43,073 nucleotides of DNA from an uncultured Methanobrevibacter sp. (GCF_902769175.1 NZ_CACXNW010000027.1:1-43073), one strand, 5' to 3'. Positions 7,841 to 17,733 are shown, numbered from the stretch's first letter. Translations and numbers: made by a program. Notes: generated by a model not told the origin, from the letters alone.

Positions 7841-9274
7841 TTAATCACCCATTCCTTTTGCTTTAATTCCTACAAGTGATGCGAATACAGATGCAATGCA
7901 CAAAACGACACAAATTATACAGGTTATCTGTGAGCTTGCTATTAACTGAGGGAAGTATTTCTCAGTCATCGGCACATTGCCCATTACAAACGCAAATACA
8001 AGTGTCAAGATTCCCATACTCATGGTTTGACCGACCACCCTTACTGTTGATACTGATGCTGACGCTACCGGTGTTGCCTGCGGAGGCACTGAACTCATAA
8101 TGACATTGGTGTTTGGAGATGAGAAAAGTCCAAATCCAACACCATAGAATACCATGGATACGATTAAAAATATCAGAGAGGTGTCTGCATCCAAAAGTGA
8201 GAACAGTAACAGTGAAATTGTACCAAGACCCATACCGACCACCTTAAATGTTTTTTTGGTGCTTATGCCTCCAATAAGTGAAATTGTACCAAGACCCATA
8301 CCGACTGCGGACAATATTTGAGGATTGACCTTATCGGACCACCTGCCTGCAAGAGGTGCCAGAACAACCTGAAACAGTGGTGCGACAATCAGTATCATTC
8401 CTGACATCTGTGAATCATATCCCTTGATGTATTGAAGGTGATAATTTAGGATAGTGGTGACAGCAAATGTGGCCAAATAAGCACACAATGCCGCAAAGTT
8501 TGAAGACAGGAATTTTGAGTTTTTAAAGAATCTTACATCAAATACAGGATAATCTGATCTGATTTCAATATATGCAAACAATGCAAGCACAGCAATGCCG
8601 ATAACAGTTAAAATCACTCCGATTGGTTCATTGAGTCTTGTAAATCCATAAATGAATAGCAATATTCCTACAATATAAACTAATGACCCCTTAATGTCCA
8701 GTGGCAAGCCTTCAAAGGTAATCCATTCATCTTTGACTTTATAAAGCATTGCCAAAAGCAATACCATGAATGGAATTGAAAAGAGCACTATAGACCTCCA
8801 TCCTAATTGGAAATCGAGAATTCCGGCAATAACCGGCGAAAGTGATAAACCAAGGTAAACACCGGTGATATTGATACCAATCGCTTTTCCCCTTTCATGA
8901 GGCTCAAATGCAGATACGACCATTGCCATGGATGTTACATTCAAAAATGCAATGGAAACGCCCATAAGCAAACGGCAAACAAGGAACATTTCAGAAGTGG
9001 TGACAACAACATTGGCTATTGAAATTATTATGAAAAATATTATGCTAATGATTGAAACTTTTTTAAGACCATATTTTCCCGAAACTTGGCCTGCAGGTAC
9101 TGAAATAGCTGCGACAATCAATAAGAATATAATTGTAACCCAATTTTGGACAATGTTGTTCATTCCATACTCTGCATCAATTGACGGAACCGCAATCATA
9201 ACCGCATTGAATGCAAACACAGTGAAAAATGACAATATTGCACAGATAATCAAGACTATATTTTTTGACTCCAT
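7841..9274 (-). CDS. MFS drug-resistance transporter, DHA2 (EmrB/QacA) type
   Basis: This 477-residue polytopic membrane protein has about 14 predicted hydrophobic segments. A motif-A-like loop (GQVSGKYGLKKV) follows helix 2, and a motif-C-like GVYLGLSLSPVIAG lies in helix 5. Proton-coupled export of drugs or toxic organics is the usual role. The segment 8211-8305 holds an in-frame 66-bp duplication, so GMGLGTISL occurs twice, separated by IGGISTKKTFKVV; the ancestral length was about 455. It starts right after the MarR stop at 9275 and is followed without a gap by the SDR gene. Confidence 0.9.
   Translation of the reverse strand: MESKNIVLIICAILSFFTVFAFNAVMIAVPSIDAEYGMNNIVQNWVTIIFLLIVAAISVPAGQVSGKYGLKKVSIISIIFFIIISIANVVVTTSEMFLVCRLLMGVSIAFLNVTSMAMVVSAFEPHERGKAIGINITGVYLGLSLSPVIAGILDFQLGWRSIVLFSIPFMVLLLAMLYKVKDEWITFEGLPLDIKGSLVYIVGILLFIYGFTRLNEPIGVILTVIGIAVLALFAYIEIRSDYPVFDVRFFKNSKFLSSNFAALCAYLATFAVTTILNYHLQYIKGYDSQMSGMILIVAPLFQVVLAPLAGRWSDKVNPQILSAVGMGLGTISLIGGISTKKTFKVVGMGLGTISLLLFSLLDADTSLIFLIVSMVFYGVGFGLFSSPNTNVIMSSVPPQATPVASASVSTVRVVGQTMSMGILTLVFAFVMGNVPMTEKYFPQLIASSQITCIICVVLCIASVFASLVGIKAKGMGD
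8211..8305. repeat. 29-bp direct repeat, 66 bp apart, inside the MFS gene
   Basis: The sequence at 8211-8239 recurs at 8277-8305, in frame, and adds 22 residues to a membrane-loop region of the transporter. The near-perfect identity suggests a recent event. Confidence 0.85.
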
Positions 9275-9784
9275 TTAATCATCCTCTTTTTTTAAAATAT
9301 CTTCACTGCTTTCAAGCAATTGTTTAAAATCATTGAAAAAATCAGGACCAAAATTTTCTAATCCAGTCTCCAATTCCCATTTTTTAGATATTGCTTTGAG
9401 TTCTGGAAGTATTTCCAATGATTTTTCTTCAAGAATCAATTTATATTTGCGTTTGTTATTCTCAAATCGTTCACGTTTAATGTAATCATTTTCTTCCAGA
9501 TTAGTTAAGTATTTAGCAACACTACCCTTGGATAATGATAAATATTCACCCAACTGCTTTTGGGAAAACTCCGGATTTTCAGAAAGTTTTAGTAACATGA
9601 ATGCCTGAATGGCATTGAATTCAAATTTTTCAAATTTTTGATTTAAATAAATTAGATAATTTTTATTTACCAAAAATAACATTGCACCAAAAAAATCTTT
9701 TGAAGATAAATCGTAGTTGATATTAATCCCCTCCAAATCATAATATGAAAATAGCAATATATAATAGTTTCTATTTGAAACCAT
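9275..9784 (-). CDS. MarR-family transcriptional regulator, autoregulated efflux repressor
   Basis: A winged-helix DNA-binding protein. The HTH is NPEFSQKQLGEYLSLSKGSV followed by AKYLTNLEENDYIKRE, then a wing rich in basic residues and a C-terminal helix. It leads the MarR-MFS-SDR-SDR operon and probably represses it until a toxic ligand binds. The first ATG (9784) is doubtful: it lies inside a 33-bp inverted repeat and upstream of a TATA box. GGAGGGGAT at about 9727-9735 would instead place translation near residues 19-22, at a non-ATG codon, or at Met35. The end at 9275 is certain; the start is not. Confidence 0.85.
   Translation of the reverse strand: MVSNRNYYILLFSYYDLEGININYDLSSKDFFGAMLFLVNKNYLIYLNQKFEKFEFNAIQAFMLLKLSENPEFSQKQLGEYLSLSKGSVAKYLTNLEENDYIKRERFENNKRKYKLILEEKSLEILPELKAISKKWELETGLENFGPDFFNDFKQLLESSEDILKKEDD
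9756..9765 (-). promoter_or_regulatory. TATA box of the MarR-MFS-SDR operon
   Basis: On the minus strand ATTATATATT follows directly on the operator. Transcription would start about 25 bases further, near 9730-9735, close to the GGAGGGG site. This supports a start codon downstream of the annotated ATG. Confidence 0.5.
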
Positions 9785-9798
9785 TTCAAATTGAAACT
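9766..9798. promoter_or_regulatory. 15-bp inverted repeat, probable operator for the MarR protein
   Basis: AGTTTCTATTTGAAA, a CCA spacer, then TTTCAAATTGAAACT form arms that match at 14 of 15 positions. The site is immediately upstream of the TATA box, in the place expected for autoregulation of the operon. Confidence 0.7.
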
Positions 9799-10151
9799 AT
9801 ATTTTCATTAAACATATATAATGAAAAATGATTTATAGAATTATTTACAATGTATTTAATTTTTAGAGGAGTTTATCACATCAATATAAACTAAAACAAA
9901 TTTAAACATCACATTTTGGAGTGTAAAAAATTTAACTGATGAATTTCTATTTTTATTAACAATATCCTCTTTAAAATTGAAATATAGTTTCACAACCTTC
10001 TTTTAAAATTAATGCAAAACTAAGCAAATGATATGAAAATTAGGTTTAATTTAGTTCATTAAACAATAGTTTTACAAAACACTCTAAAAAATCAATAAAA
10101 AAAGATTAAAAAATAATTAAAAAAAAGTAAAAAAAGAATTAATAAAAAATA
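9799..10151. other. AT-rich gap without a gene
   Basis: This lies between the divergent side of the MarR operon and the 3' end of asd. I see no ORF, RNA or clear repeat. It should hold the distal promoter elements of the MarR operon and the oligo-T terminator region of asd. Confidence 0.5.
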
Positions 10152-11201
10152 TTATAATATTTGTTTATTAATCAATTCAGCATTCAAAATAGAAGCACCA
10201 GCAGCACCTCTAATTGTATTATGTCCTACGAGAACATATTTGAAGCTGTTATCAAATGCTTGATCTTTTCTGACTCTACCTACAGTAGCAGCCATACCAC
10301 CATAAGCCATTCTGTCCATTCTTGGTTGAGGCCTGTCATCTTCTTCTTTGACGATAACAGGTTGATCTGGAGCAGAGTGAAGACCTAATTCTTGAGGAAG
10401 TCCTCTAAAACCAGCCATTGTCTTTTTGATCTTGTCAATGTCTGCCTCATCATCAAGCTCAACGAATACTGCTTCAGTGTGACCGTCAATAACAGGCACT
10501 CTGTGACAGGATGCGCTTAATGAAAAGTTTGCAGGTACAACTTCATCACCGTCAAGTGAACCTAAAAGATGCAATGTTTCGCTTTCCATCTTTTCCTCTT
10601 CACCGCCAATGTATGGAACCAAGTTATCTACAATAGCCATTGAAGGAACACCGTTATAACCTGCTCCTGAAACAGCTTGCATGGTTGATACATAAATTCT
10701 GTTTATGTTGAAGTTGTCATAGATTGGCTTTAAGGTCAATGTCAAAGCAATAGTTGAACAGTTAGGGTTGGTTACAATGAATCCATCCCAGTTGTTGTTT
10801 TTCTGTTGTGCTTCAATCATGTCCAAGAATTGTGGATTGACTTCAGGAATGACTAAAGGTATGTCCTTTTTCATACGCATCGCACTAGCATTTGATGCCA
10901 CAACAAAATCCTTTGCAAATGCTGGCTCGACTTTTGCAGCAAAATCAGCAGGAAGTGAAGAGAACACTATTTCAACATCCTTATCCATCTGTGCAGGGTC
11001 AGTTTCAATAACAGTAATGTCTCTTACAGATTCAGGCATTTCACTATTCATATACCAAGTGGTAGCGTCTTCATATTTTTTGCCTGCAGATCTTCCAGAA
11101 GCTGCAAGTGCAGCAATTTCAAAATCAGGATGATCAGCCAACAATTGGATAAATCTTTGACCTACCATTCCAGTTGCACCAAGTACACCTACTTTTACCA
11201 T
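10152..11201 (-). CDS. asd: Aspartate-semialdehyde dehydrogenase
   Basis: This enzyme reduces aspartyl phosphate to aspartate semialdehyde with NADPH, the branch point to lysine, threonine and methionine. The 349-residue protein shows the N-terminal GATGMVGQRF nucleotide-binding loop, the active-site cysteine in NPNCSTI (Cys148), and SASCHRVPV with the conserved histidine and arginine. Its length and motifs fit the archaeal/fungal class. It is the last gene of the minus-strand lysC-dapA-dapB-asd group, and AGATGAT precedes the ATG. Confidence 0.97.
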   Translation of the reverse strand: MVKVGVLGATGMVGQRFIQLLADHPDFEIAALAASGRSAGKKYEDATTWYMNSEMPESVRDITVIETDPAQMDKDVEIVFSSLPADFAAKVEPAFAKDFVVASNASAMRMKKDIPLVIPEVNPQFLDMIEAQQKNNNWDGFIVTNPNCSTIALTLTLKPIYDNFNINRIYVSTMQAVSGAGYNGVPSMAIVDNLVPYIGGEEEKMESETLHLLGSLDGDEVVPANFSLSASCHRVPVIDGHTEAVFVELDDEADIDKIKKTMAGFRGLPQELGLHSAPDQPVIVKEEDDRPQPRMDRMAYGGMAATVGRVRKDQAFDNSFKYVLVGHNTIRGAAGASILNAELINKQIL

Positions 11202-11243
11202 TTAAATCATCTCGATAATTATAATATATATTTATAAATTTTC

Positions 11244-11360
11244 ATTTTCAAAAAGAAAATAAATTTAAGCTTAAAAGAAAAAAGGAATTAAAATTAAATT
11301 TTTATTTTCAAAAAGAAAATAAATTTAAGCTTAAAAGAAAAAAGGAATTAAAATTAAATT
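11244..11360. repeat. Tandem 60-bp repeat spanning the dapB stop codon
   Basis: About 57 bp starting at 11244 recur at 11304 with a 60-bp period and almost no change. The right-hand copy includes the stop codon of dapB (11354-11356), so the 3' end of the gene and its downstream flank are what was duplicated. Confidence 0.9.
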
Positions 11361-12172
11361 CCTAAAACATCAGACATGTCATTTACTTTTCCAGGTTCTG
11401 CTGAACCTACGAATCTTAAAGCTCTGATAACACCAGCAATGAATACTTCTCTAGTATGTGCCATGTGTTTTACTTCTAATCTTTCACCATCGCCAACATA
11501 CAATACTGTGTGGTCTCCTACAATGTCTCCACCACGTACTGCATGCAAACCGATTTCCTCTTTGGTTCTTTTACCTACTTGACCTTGTCTTCCATAGACT
11601 CCCACTTCTTCAGGATCTCTTTCTAAAGCATCTGCGATAACTTCAAATGCAGTCATTGCAGTTCCAGAAGGAGCATCTGCCTTTTGGTTGTGGTGAGCTT
11701 CAATGATTTCAATATCAAAGTCATTTAAGATAGGAGTCAAGTCCTTCAATACTTTAAAGAATACGTTTACACCAATTGAGAAGTTAGAGGAAATAACTGC
11801 TTTGATGTTCTTTTCCTTGATTACATCTGCATTTCCTTGTGCTTGCTCTTCAGTAAAACCGGTTGTTCCAACAACAAGGTTTACTCCACAGTCAGCAGTT
11901 CTTTTAATGGTTTCAACAGCAGCAGGAGCAATGGTAAAGTCAACCAATACTTCAGCTCCAGATTCTTTCAATGCTTTTTCCAAATCTTCTGAACCGACAA
12001 TAGGAACACCAATATTACCGATACCTGCTCTTTCTCCTGCATCTTGACCTGCTAAAGAAGTGTTTGGCATTTCAATAGCAGCTACAACTTCCATATCATC
12101 TTGTTCTGAGATTTTTCTTATAATTCCGGAGCCCATTCTTCCAGCAGCTCCAGTTACAGCAACTTTTATCAT
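11354..12172 (-). CDS. dapB: 4-hydroxy-tetrahydrodipicolinate reductase
   Basis: The enzyme reduces the product of DapA with NAD(P)H in diaminopimelate/lysine synthesis. The 272-residue protein has GAAGRMG (8-14), VDFTIAPA, VVGTTGF, the catalytic EAHHNQKADAPSGTA segment, and DHTVLYVGDGERLEVKHMA near the C-terminus. All catalytic residues I can recognise are present. It lies 95 bp after dapA and 152 bp before asd on the same strand. Confidence 0.97.
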   Translation of the reverse strand: MIKVAVTGAAGRMGSGIIRKISEQDDMEVVAAIEMPNTSLAGQDAGERAGIGNIGVPIVGSEDLEKALKESGAEVLVDFTIAPAAVETIKRTADCGVNLVVGTTGFTEEQAQGNADVIKEKNIKAVISSNFSIGVNVFFKVLKDLTPILNDFDIEIIEAHHNQKADAPSGTAMTAFEVIADALERDPEEVGVYGRQGQVGKRTKEEIGLHAVRGGDIVGDHTVLYVGDGERLEVKHMAHTREVFIAGVIRALRFVGSAEPGKVNDMSDVLGI

Positions 12173-12267
12173 AATATCATCTAAAATTAATTTGGTTAAT
12201 ATAAAAAATTTAAAAAAATAATATTAGAAAATAGGAACAGTTCCTAATTTCCAAATAAGAAATAAAA

Positions 12268-13161
12268 TTATATAATTCCAGCATCTTCCAATGCTTTTCT
12301 TAAGACTGCTTTGTTATCTTCTAACATAGGAACTAAAGGTAATCTTAAAGGTCCTGCAGGCATTCCCATCATTTTCAATGCTTCTTTTGCAGGTGCTGGA
12401 CTGGTTTCAATGAATAAAGCTTTGATTAAGTCATATTGTTTGTAATGCAAGTCCATTGCTTTATCATAGTCACCATCTAAGATGCAGTTTACCATTTGAA
12501 CCATGGTTCTTGGGTCGATGTTTGCAGATGCACTGATTACACCTCTTGCACCAACAGACATTAAAGGAAGGGTCAATTCATCACTACCGGATAATATTAC
12601 AATATCATCTTCCAAACCTTCATCCCTTAATAATTTCATGGTTTTGGATACTTTGTCCACATTAGAGGACGCCTCTTTCAATGCAGCAATATTGTCCACT
12701 TTTGCAAGTTCAACAATGGTTTCAGGAGCCATGTCCAAACTGGTACGAGATGGAACATTGTATGCAATCAAGTCAATATCCACTGCATTTGCAATTTGGG
12801 TATAATGTTCGATTACACCATGTTGTTGAGGTTTGTTGTAATATGGAGTGATTAAAAGAGCCAAATCTGCTCCAGCATCATCTGCATATTTGGTTAAGTC
12901 TAATGCTTCAGAGGTTGCATTACTTCCAGTTCCTGCAATGGTGGTAACTCTGCCATCAACTTCATCAATCATGATGTCAATAACACTTCTGTGTTCCTCA
13001 TGAGTTAAAGTAGCAGATTCACCAGTGGTTCCTGCAGCAACTAAACCGTCAACATCCTGTTCAATCAACCAGTTAATATTTTGTCTGTATCCTTCTTCGT
13101 CTATGGTTCCATCCTCAAGCATAGGAGTAACCATAGCAACAGCTGTACCTTCAAAACACAT
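12268..13161 (-). CDS. dapA: 4-hydroxy-tetrahydrodipicolinate synthase
   Basis: The enzyme condenses pyruvate with aspartate semialdehyde, the committed step to diaminopimelate and lysine. It is a TIM barrel with GTTGES near the N-terminus, YNVPSRT containing the catalytic tyrosine (Tyr134), and IAALKEASS with the Schiff-base lysine (Lys162), counted from the ATG at 13161. That ATG has a GGTG site 5-8 bases upstream; the GTG at 13170 lies within the site and is unlikely. The 297-residue length is normal. It is cotranscribed in direction with dapB and asd. Confidence 0.97.
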   Translation of the reverse strand: MCFEGTAVAMVTPMLEDGTIDEEGYRQNINWLIEQDVDGLVAAGTTGESATLTHEEHRSVIDIMIDEVDGRVTTIAGTGSNATSEALDLTKYADDAGADLALLITPYYNKPQQHGVIEHYTQIANAVDIDLIAYNVPSRTSLDMAPETIVELAKVDNIAALKEASSNVDKVSKTMKLLRDEGLEDDIVILSGSDELTLPLMSVGARGVISASANIDPRTMVQMVNCILDGDYDKAMDLHYKQYDLIKALFIETSPAPAKEALKMMGMPAGPLRLPLVPMLEDNKAVLRKALEDAGII

Positions 13162-13227
13162 AAATAACACCTTACTTACTATATGATTGTTTAATTTATT
13201 ATTCTAATTATATGAATTCTGATTTTT

Positions 13228-13307
13228 AATTTTAATTAATGAATTAAAGCTTATAACTCTAATTAATAATTTTAATTAATGAATTAAAGCTTAAAATTCT
13301 AATTATA
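13228..13307. repeat. Tandem 40-bp repeat upstream of dapA
   Basis: TTTAATTAATGAATTAAAGC occurs at 13231 and 13271, an exact 40-bp period, in the 384-bp gap between dapA and lysC. The unit contains a palindrome centred on the ATTAAT core. The rest of the gap, with weaker TTCTAATT repeats to about 13360, shows no gene. Confidence 0.8.
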
Positions 13308-13545
13308 ATCCTAATTTACGAATTCTAATTTATAATTTTAATTTATGATTTTAATTTTTAAAAAATCTTAGAGCAATTTCAAATACTTAATTTATTAAAG
13401 TTCGTAGAAATAAAAACCAAATATTTTTACAAAACCCAATGACGTATTGAAATTACATGCAAAAAACGATAGAAGCATATTACTTCTCTTTAATGAAAAT
13501 AAAAGTAAAGACTTCTTTATAAGGTTAAATAAATAAAAGCGAGAG

Positions 13546-14763
13546 TTATAAAACTCCCTTTATTAAATCATATGCTGGCTTACCATCTTCCCAGTTAATG
13601 AATAAAACAATAGCAGTTTGGGATGATGAAATCTCTACAATGTTTATGTGAGCTTCCTTAAGAGGATTGGTAACTTCAGTGATTACTCCAGGAGTTTCAA
13701 TAAAGTCTGGATTAATCATAGTTAACATTGCAATGTCTCTTCCTAAGGAAATAGAGCTTAAACTGTCTTCAGCAATGACTAAATTATGCAATAGATGGTA
13801 TGCTTCATCAGCATCACATTTATCCAAGAATAAGGTAATTGAATTTTGACCTGCAGAAATGCCATAAATATTGATGTTTGCTTCAGCTACCAATGTAGTC
13901 ATTTTTGCAAGGAGTCCAATTTGATTGAGCAAATCTTCTCCAACTAAAGCTACCACAGAGATAGGTTCAGGATGCAAGCATACTGATTTGCTCATGGAAT
14001 CTTCAAAAGGGCCTACAATCTCAGTCCCTGGGTCGGATAAATCACCTTTTTCAAAACTTATAATTTTTGCCTTTATTTCTGGATCTTTAAATCTTAATGC
14101 ATGAGGGTGTAAAACTTGAGCACCATGAGTAGCTAAATCTCTCATTTCTTCAACAGATATGTAATCTAATTTTTCAGCTTCATTTATTTTTCTTGGATCA
14201 GTTGACATTACTCCATCCACATCAGTAACGATAATCACATTATCTGCCTTTAGGCAATGACCTAATAGGAATGCAGTTACATCACTTCCACCTCTTCCCA
14301 AGGTGGTCACTTCTCCATTTTCAGTTTTTCCCAAGAATCCACAGATAACAGGAATAATGCCTTGCTCTAAAAGTCCTAAAAGTCCTTGAGACTGTTCTTC
14401 AGTTCTTTCAAAGTCAATTTTAGCTTTTCCATAGTTGTCATCAGTAATTACAGGCCATAAATCATGATTTGGATCTATGTATTCAGATTTTACTCCTAAG
14501 GATTCCAAGACTGATGAAAATACTCTAATGCTGGTTCTTTCACCCATGGATAAAATTTCCGCCAATTGCTTTTCAGTTACTTCTTTTCCAATGGATTCGT
14601 CAGCAATAGCTACTAAATCATCAGTAGTCTTGTTAATAGCTGATACAACAACCACAACCTTCTTTCCTTCCATATACGCATTTACGATAGATTGTGCAGC
14701 TTTTCTAATTCTTTTTCCATTTCCAATCGAAGTACCGCCAAATTTGGCCACAATTAATTCCAT
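13546..14763 (-). CDS. lysC: Aspartate kinase
   Basis: The enzyme phosphorylates aspartate, the first step of the lysine/threonine/methionine pathway. The N-terminal kinase domain shows IVAKFGGTS, an [19 protein letters not shown] loop and HALRFKD. Two ACT domains follow ([37 protein letters not shown]), the usual site of feedback control by lysine or threonine. The ATG at 14763 follows GGTG with about 8 bases between; the GTG at 14775 overlaps that site. Length is 405 residues. Confidence 0.96.
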   Translation of the reverse strand: MELIVAKFGGTSIGNGKRIRKAAQSIVNAYMEGKKVVVVVSAINKTTDDLVAIADESIGKEVTEKQLAEILSMGERTSIRVFSSVLESLGVKSEYIDPNHDLWPVITDDNYGKAKIDFERTEEQSQGLLGLLEQGIIPVICGFLGKTENGEVTTLGRGGSDVTAFLLGHCLKADNVIIVTDVDGVMSTDPRKINEAEKLDYISVEEMRDLATHGAQVLHPHALRFKDPEIKAKIISFEKGDLSDPGTEIVGPFEDSMSKSVCLHPEPISVVALVGEDLLNQIGLLAKMTTLVAEANINIYGISAGQNSITLFLDKCDADEAYHLLHNLVIAEDSLSSISLGRDIAMLTMINPDFIETPGVITEVTNPLKEAHINIVEISSSQTAIVLFINWEDGKPAYDLIKGVL

Positions 14764-15008
14764 TTGTTTACACACCTTTTAAATAAGTTAAAAATTAAAA
14801 TAATAAATTTTTGCAAAATTATATTTTAGACTATTATCCATTTGTTAATTTTATAAAAGGGTATTAATATATTTATTTATTCATTGCTATTTTTTTAAAT
14901 AAAAATTTTTAATATTTTAATAATAATCCATTATCATAATAAGAAATTTCATATTTAAGCGCAAGTCAAAAGTCAAAAATAATTTCTAATTAATTACAGA
15001 CAAGATTA

Positions 15009-15112
15009 AAAATTAATTCTAAACAAAAACAGACAAAAGCATAAAAATTAATTCTAAACAAATACAGACAAAAGCATAAAAATTAATTCTAAACAAATAC
15101 AGACAAAATATT
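15009..15112. repeat. Three tandem copies of a ~35-bp unit before lysC
   Basis: AATTAATTCTAAACAAA followed by ACAGACAAAAGCATAA recurs at 15011, 15047 and 15081. It fills part of the gap 14764-15272, which otherwise holds only AT-rich sequence, probably with the lysC promoter (TATA-like runs at 14870-14885) and the S17e terminator region. Confidence 0.8.
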
Positions 15113-15272
15113 AAAATTTATTTTCACTAAAAATCACAAAAACAAAGATCAAAATAGAAAATTAAAAATCCTTGACAATAAATTGAAAAACAGCTAAAAT
15201 ATGTGATAAAAATAATATAAAAATAAGTAGTAGATTAAAATTAATTAATCTAAAAAATAGTAAAAAATAAAA

Positions 15273-15470
15273 TTAAGCTTGGTTTGCTTGTTGTCTTACT
15301 AATCTAGTAATGTAACCAGCAATTTTATTTCTTAAGTGTTTAGTACTTACAGTTGAGTACTCTGCTACTAATTTTTTGTTTTCTTCAAAATCAGTGGTAA
15401 ATTTACCTTGGTGAGTTTCGATTAATTCTTTTGCTATACGTTTTACAAATGAAGTTCTAATGTTTCCCAT
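15273..15470 (-). CDS. rps17e: 30S ribosomal protein S17e
   Basis: This is a small-subunit ribosomal protein found in archaea and eukaryotes. The sequence [20 protein letters not shown] is the recognisable S17e start; the C-terminal half ([20 protein letters not shown]) is basic. The ATG at 15470 is chosen because GGAGG lies 7 bases upstream, inside the end of the chorismate mutase gene; an ATG at 15476 would leave only one base of spacing. Length is 65 residues. It is coupled to the gene upstream. Confidence 0.95.
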   Translation of the reverse strand: MGNIRTSFVKRIAKELIETHQGKFTTDFEENKKLVAEYSTVSTKHLRNKIAGYITRLVRQQANQA

Positions 15471-15472
15471 AA

Positions 15473-15796
15473 TCATTCCTCCAATAATTCTCTCTGTTTA
15501 TTTTTACTTAAAATTGTTAGCATGTTCATAATATCGCTAAGAATATCGTTATCTATATTATTTTCATCAGCTAATTTGCTTACTTTAGCATGGATTTCAT
15601 TTTCTCTAGATTTGTCATAAATTTCCATGCCTAAAAATACTTTAGCAGATACTATATCCTTAGCAAGTGAAGTTCTTTCACTTATTAAGTTAACTAAATC
15701 ATTATCAATTTCATCGATTCTTTTTCTAGATTCTACAAGAACATTACGAGCGTTTTCTTCCTTTTCAAACATACTCATCATTTCTTTTTCATCCAC
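15473..15796 (-). CDS. Chorismate mutase, AroQ type
   Basis: The enzyme converts chorismate to prephenate for phenylalanine and tyrosine. The protein is all-helical, with the AroQ pattern [20 protein letters not shown], then LAKDIVSAK and R-ENEI in the second helix. Translation starts at a GTG with GGAG 8 bases upstream; an inner ATG is possible. The TGA at 15473-15475 lies 2 bp before the S17e ATG. Pairing of chorismate mutase with S17e immediately before the aspartate-family genes puts amino-acid and ribosome genes together. Confidence 0.9.
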   Translation of the reverse strand: MDEKEMMSMFEKEENARNVLVESRKRIDEIDNDLVNLISERTSLAKDIVSAKVFLGMEIYDKSRENEIHAKVSKLADENNIDNDILSDIMNMLTILSKNKQRELLEE

Positions 15797-15962
15797 AAAA
15801 ATTACTCCATAGTGTTGATAATAAATATACTTTATTTTTCATATTATATAAAGATAGCTATTGAAATTAGGAAAAATCAAATCCATCAATAATAAGCCAT
15901 ATTTTCAAGTTATAGAAACCAAATCCACCATCATAATGCCTTCTAACTTATTGAATTTAGAT

Positions 15963-17732
15963 TCATGATGAAGCTTTTCTATACATCTCTGCATACAAAC
16001 CATCTTTTTCCAACAGCTCTTCATGTGAACCAACTTCCTTAATGTCACCATCTTTCATAAAAATGATCTTATCTGCATTCTTAATTGTAAACAACCTATG
16101 AGCAATGATAAATGTAGTCTTTCCATCCATCATATTTTCCATAGCTGAGGTAACCATCTGTTCAGTTCTTGTATCCATATTTGAAGTAGCTTCATCTAAA
16201 ATCAATATTTTTGGATTGGACAATACGGTTCTGGCAAGTACCAGCAGTTGTTTTTCTCCAACAGACAACTGAGAATCCTCTTCACTTATTATGGTTCTAT
16301 AGCCATTAGGCAATGAATCAATGAATGAATCACATCCCACCAATTTGGAAACTTCTACAATCTCTTCCATGCTAGCATCAGGTTTACCATAAGCAATATT
16401 TTCAGCAATGGTACCTTTGAAACCCCAGGAATCCTGCAATACCATTCCAAATGCGCTTCTTAATTCTTCCCGATTAATTTCATTAATGTCCTTTCCATCC
16501 AACAGAATCTTGCCGTTATCAATATCATAGAATCTCATCAATAGATTGATTAAGGTGGTTTTTCCAGCACCTGATGGACCTACAATAGCCATAACCATTC
16601 CAGGTTCAGACTTTAAGGAAACATCATTGAATAGCTGTTTTTCAGGAACATATCCAAACTCAACATTTTGAAACTCAATTTCACCTTTAACATTATCTAC
16701 ATCAACCTTTGCAAGATCAGATTCATCAGCTTCCTCCTCTTCATCAAGTATTTCAAATATTCTCTCAAGGGAGGACAGTCCTGATTGCACTTGGTTGAGG
16801 GCAGTTGAGAATTGAGACAGAGGTCCGTTCAATATCTGTCCATACAATAGGAATGCCAAGAATCCACCAATAGTCAAGTGACCATGCAGAATGAATATTG
16901 CACCGAACATGGATAGGCAAATGTATCCTATTTTATTGAGCAGTATAGTTATAGGGAAAATAAATCCTGAAAAGAACTTGGCCTTCACATAGGATTTATG
17001 GAATTTTTGATTGATTTCCTTAAAGCGTTCATCAGACTCCTTTTCCATATTATAGGATTTAATTAAGGTATGGTTTGTAAATATATCGCCAATGAATCCA
17101 TTCAATTCGCCAACTGAAGATTGCTGAAGCTTAAAATTTTTCTTGGTGACTTTAGTAATCAAACCTGTGAATATAAAGGAAATTGGAAGCAAAATCGCAT
17201 ATACCACTGTCAAATAAGGATTTACCACAATCATCATGACAAATACCAATATAATCATCAGAATCTGAACAAGGAAGTCTGTTAGATCATTGGATAAAAA
17301 TGTTTCAAATGTTATTAAGTCATTTGTTAAACGAGCCATAATGTCACCTGAAGCATGTGTATCCAAATAATTTATAGGAACCTTATTGATTTTTTCATAC
17401 ATTTCATCTCTCAATACCTTTGAAACATTTCTGGATATGATCAATGTGATTCTATTAGCTACAATAGTAGCCTGATTTCCTAAAATGTAAAGCACTGCAA
17501 TTCCTAAGATGTATAATATCAGATAAGTCTCATCTAAACCCACATAGCCATTAGATACATATTGGGCCAAGTAATCAAGGATATTACCAACCAATTTAGG
17601 TGTAATGGACAATATGAAACTGCCAATTACCAAAATGATAATTGCAAAGATGAATTTTCCTTTGTCATCATAGATGTATCTGCCCAATCTTTTAAAAAGT
17701 TCAGAATAAGAATATTTTTTATCTTTAGCCAT
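15963..17732 (-). CDS. ABC exporter half-transporter, catalytic-site subunit
   Basis: This is a fused membrane and ATPase half-exporter of 589 residues, with six N-terminal helices followed by the nucleotide-binding domain. Motifs are Walker A GPSGAGKTT, an altered signature LSVGEKQ (normally LSGGQ), Walker B with catalytic glutamate (ILILDEATS) and the H-loop AHRL. It pairs with the gene just upstream, whose own ATPase domain has the complementary pattern. The ATG at 17732 follows GGAGG by 9 bases and lies 1 bp after the neighbour's stop. The substrate is unknown; lipids or drugs are typical. Confidence 0.93.
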   Translation of the reverse strand: MAKDKKYSYSELFKRLGRYIYDDKGKFIFAIIILVIGSFILSITPKLVGNILDYLAQYVSNGYVGLDETYLILYILGIAVLYILGNQATIVANRITLIISRNVSKVLRDEMYEKINKVPINYLDTHASGDIMARLTNDLITFETFLSNDLTDFLVQILMIILVFVMMIVVNPYLTVVYAILLPISFIFTGLITKVTKKNFKLQQSSVGELNGFIGDIFTNHTLIKSYNMEKESDERFKEINQKFHKSYVKAKFFSGFIFPITILLNKIGYICLSMFGAIFILHGHLTIGGFLAFLLYGQILNGPLSQFSTALNQVQSGLSSLERIFEILDEEEEADESDLAKVDVDNVKGEIEFQNVEFGYVPEKQLFNDVSLKSEPGMVMAIVGPSGAGKTTLINLLMRFYDIDNGKILLDGKDINEINREELRSAFGMVLQDSWGFKGTIAENIAYGKPDASMEEIVEVSKLVGCDSFIDSLPNGYRTIISEEDSQLSVGEKQLLVLARTVLSNPKILILDEATSNMDTRTEQMVTSAMENMMDGKTTFIIAHRLFTIKNADKIIFMKDGDIKEVGSHEELLEKDGLYAEMYRKASS

Positions 17733-17733
17733 C

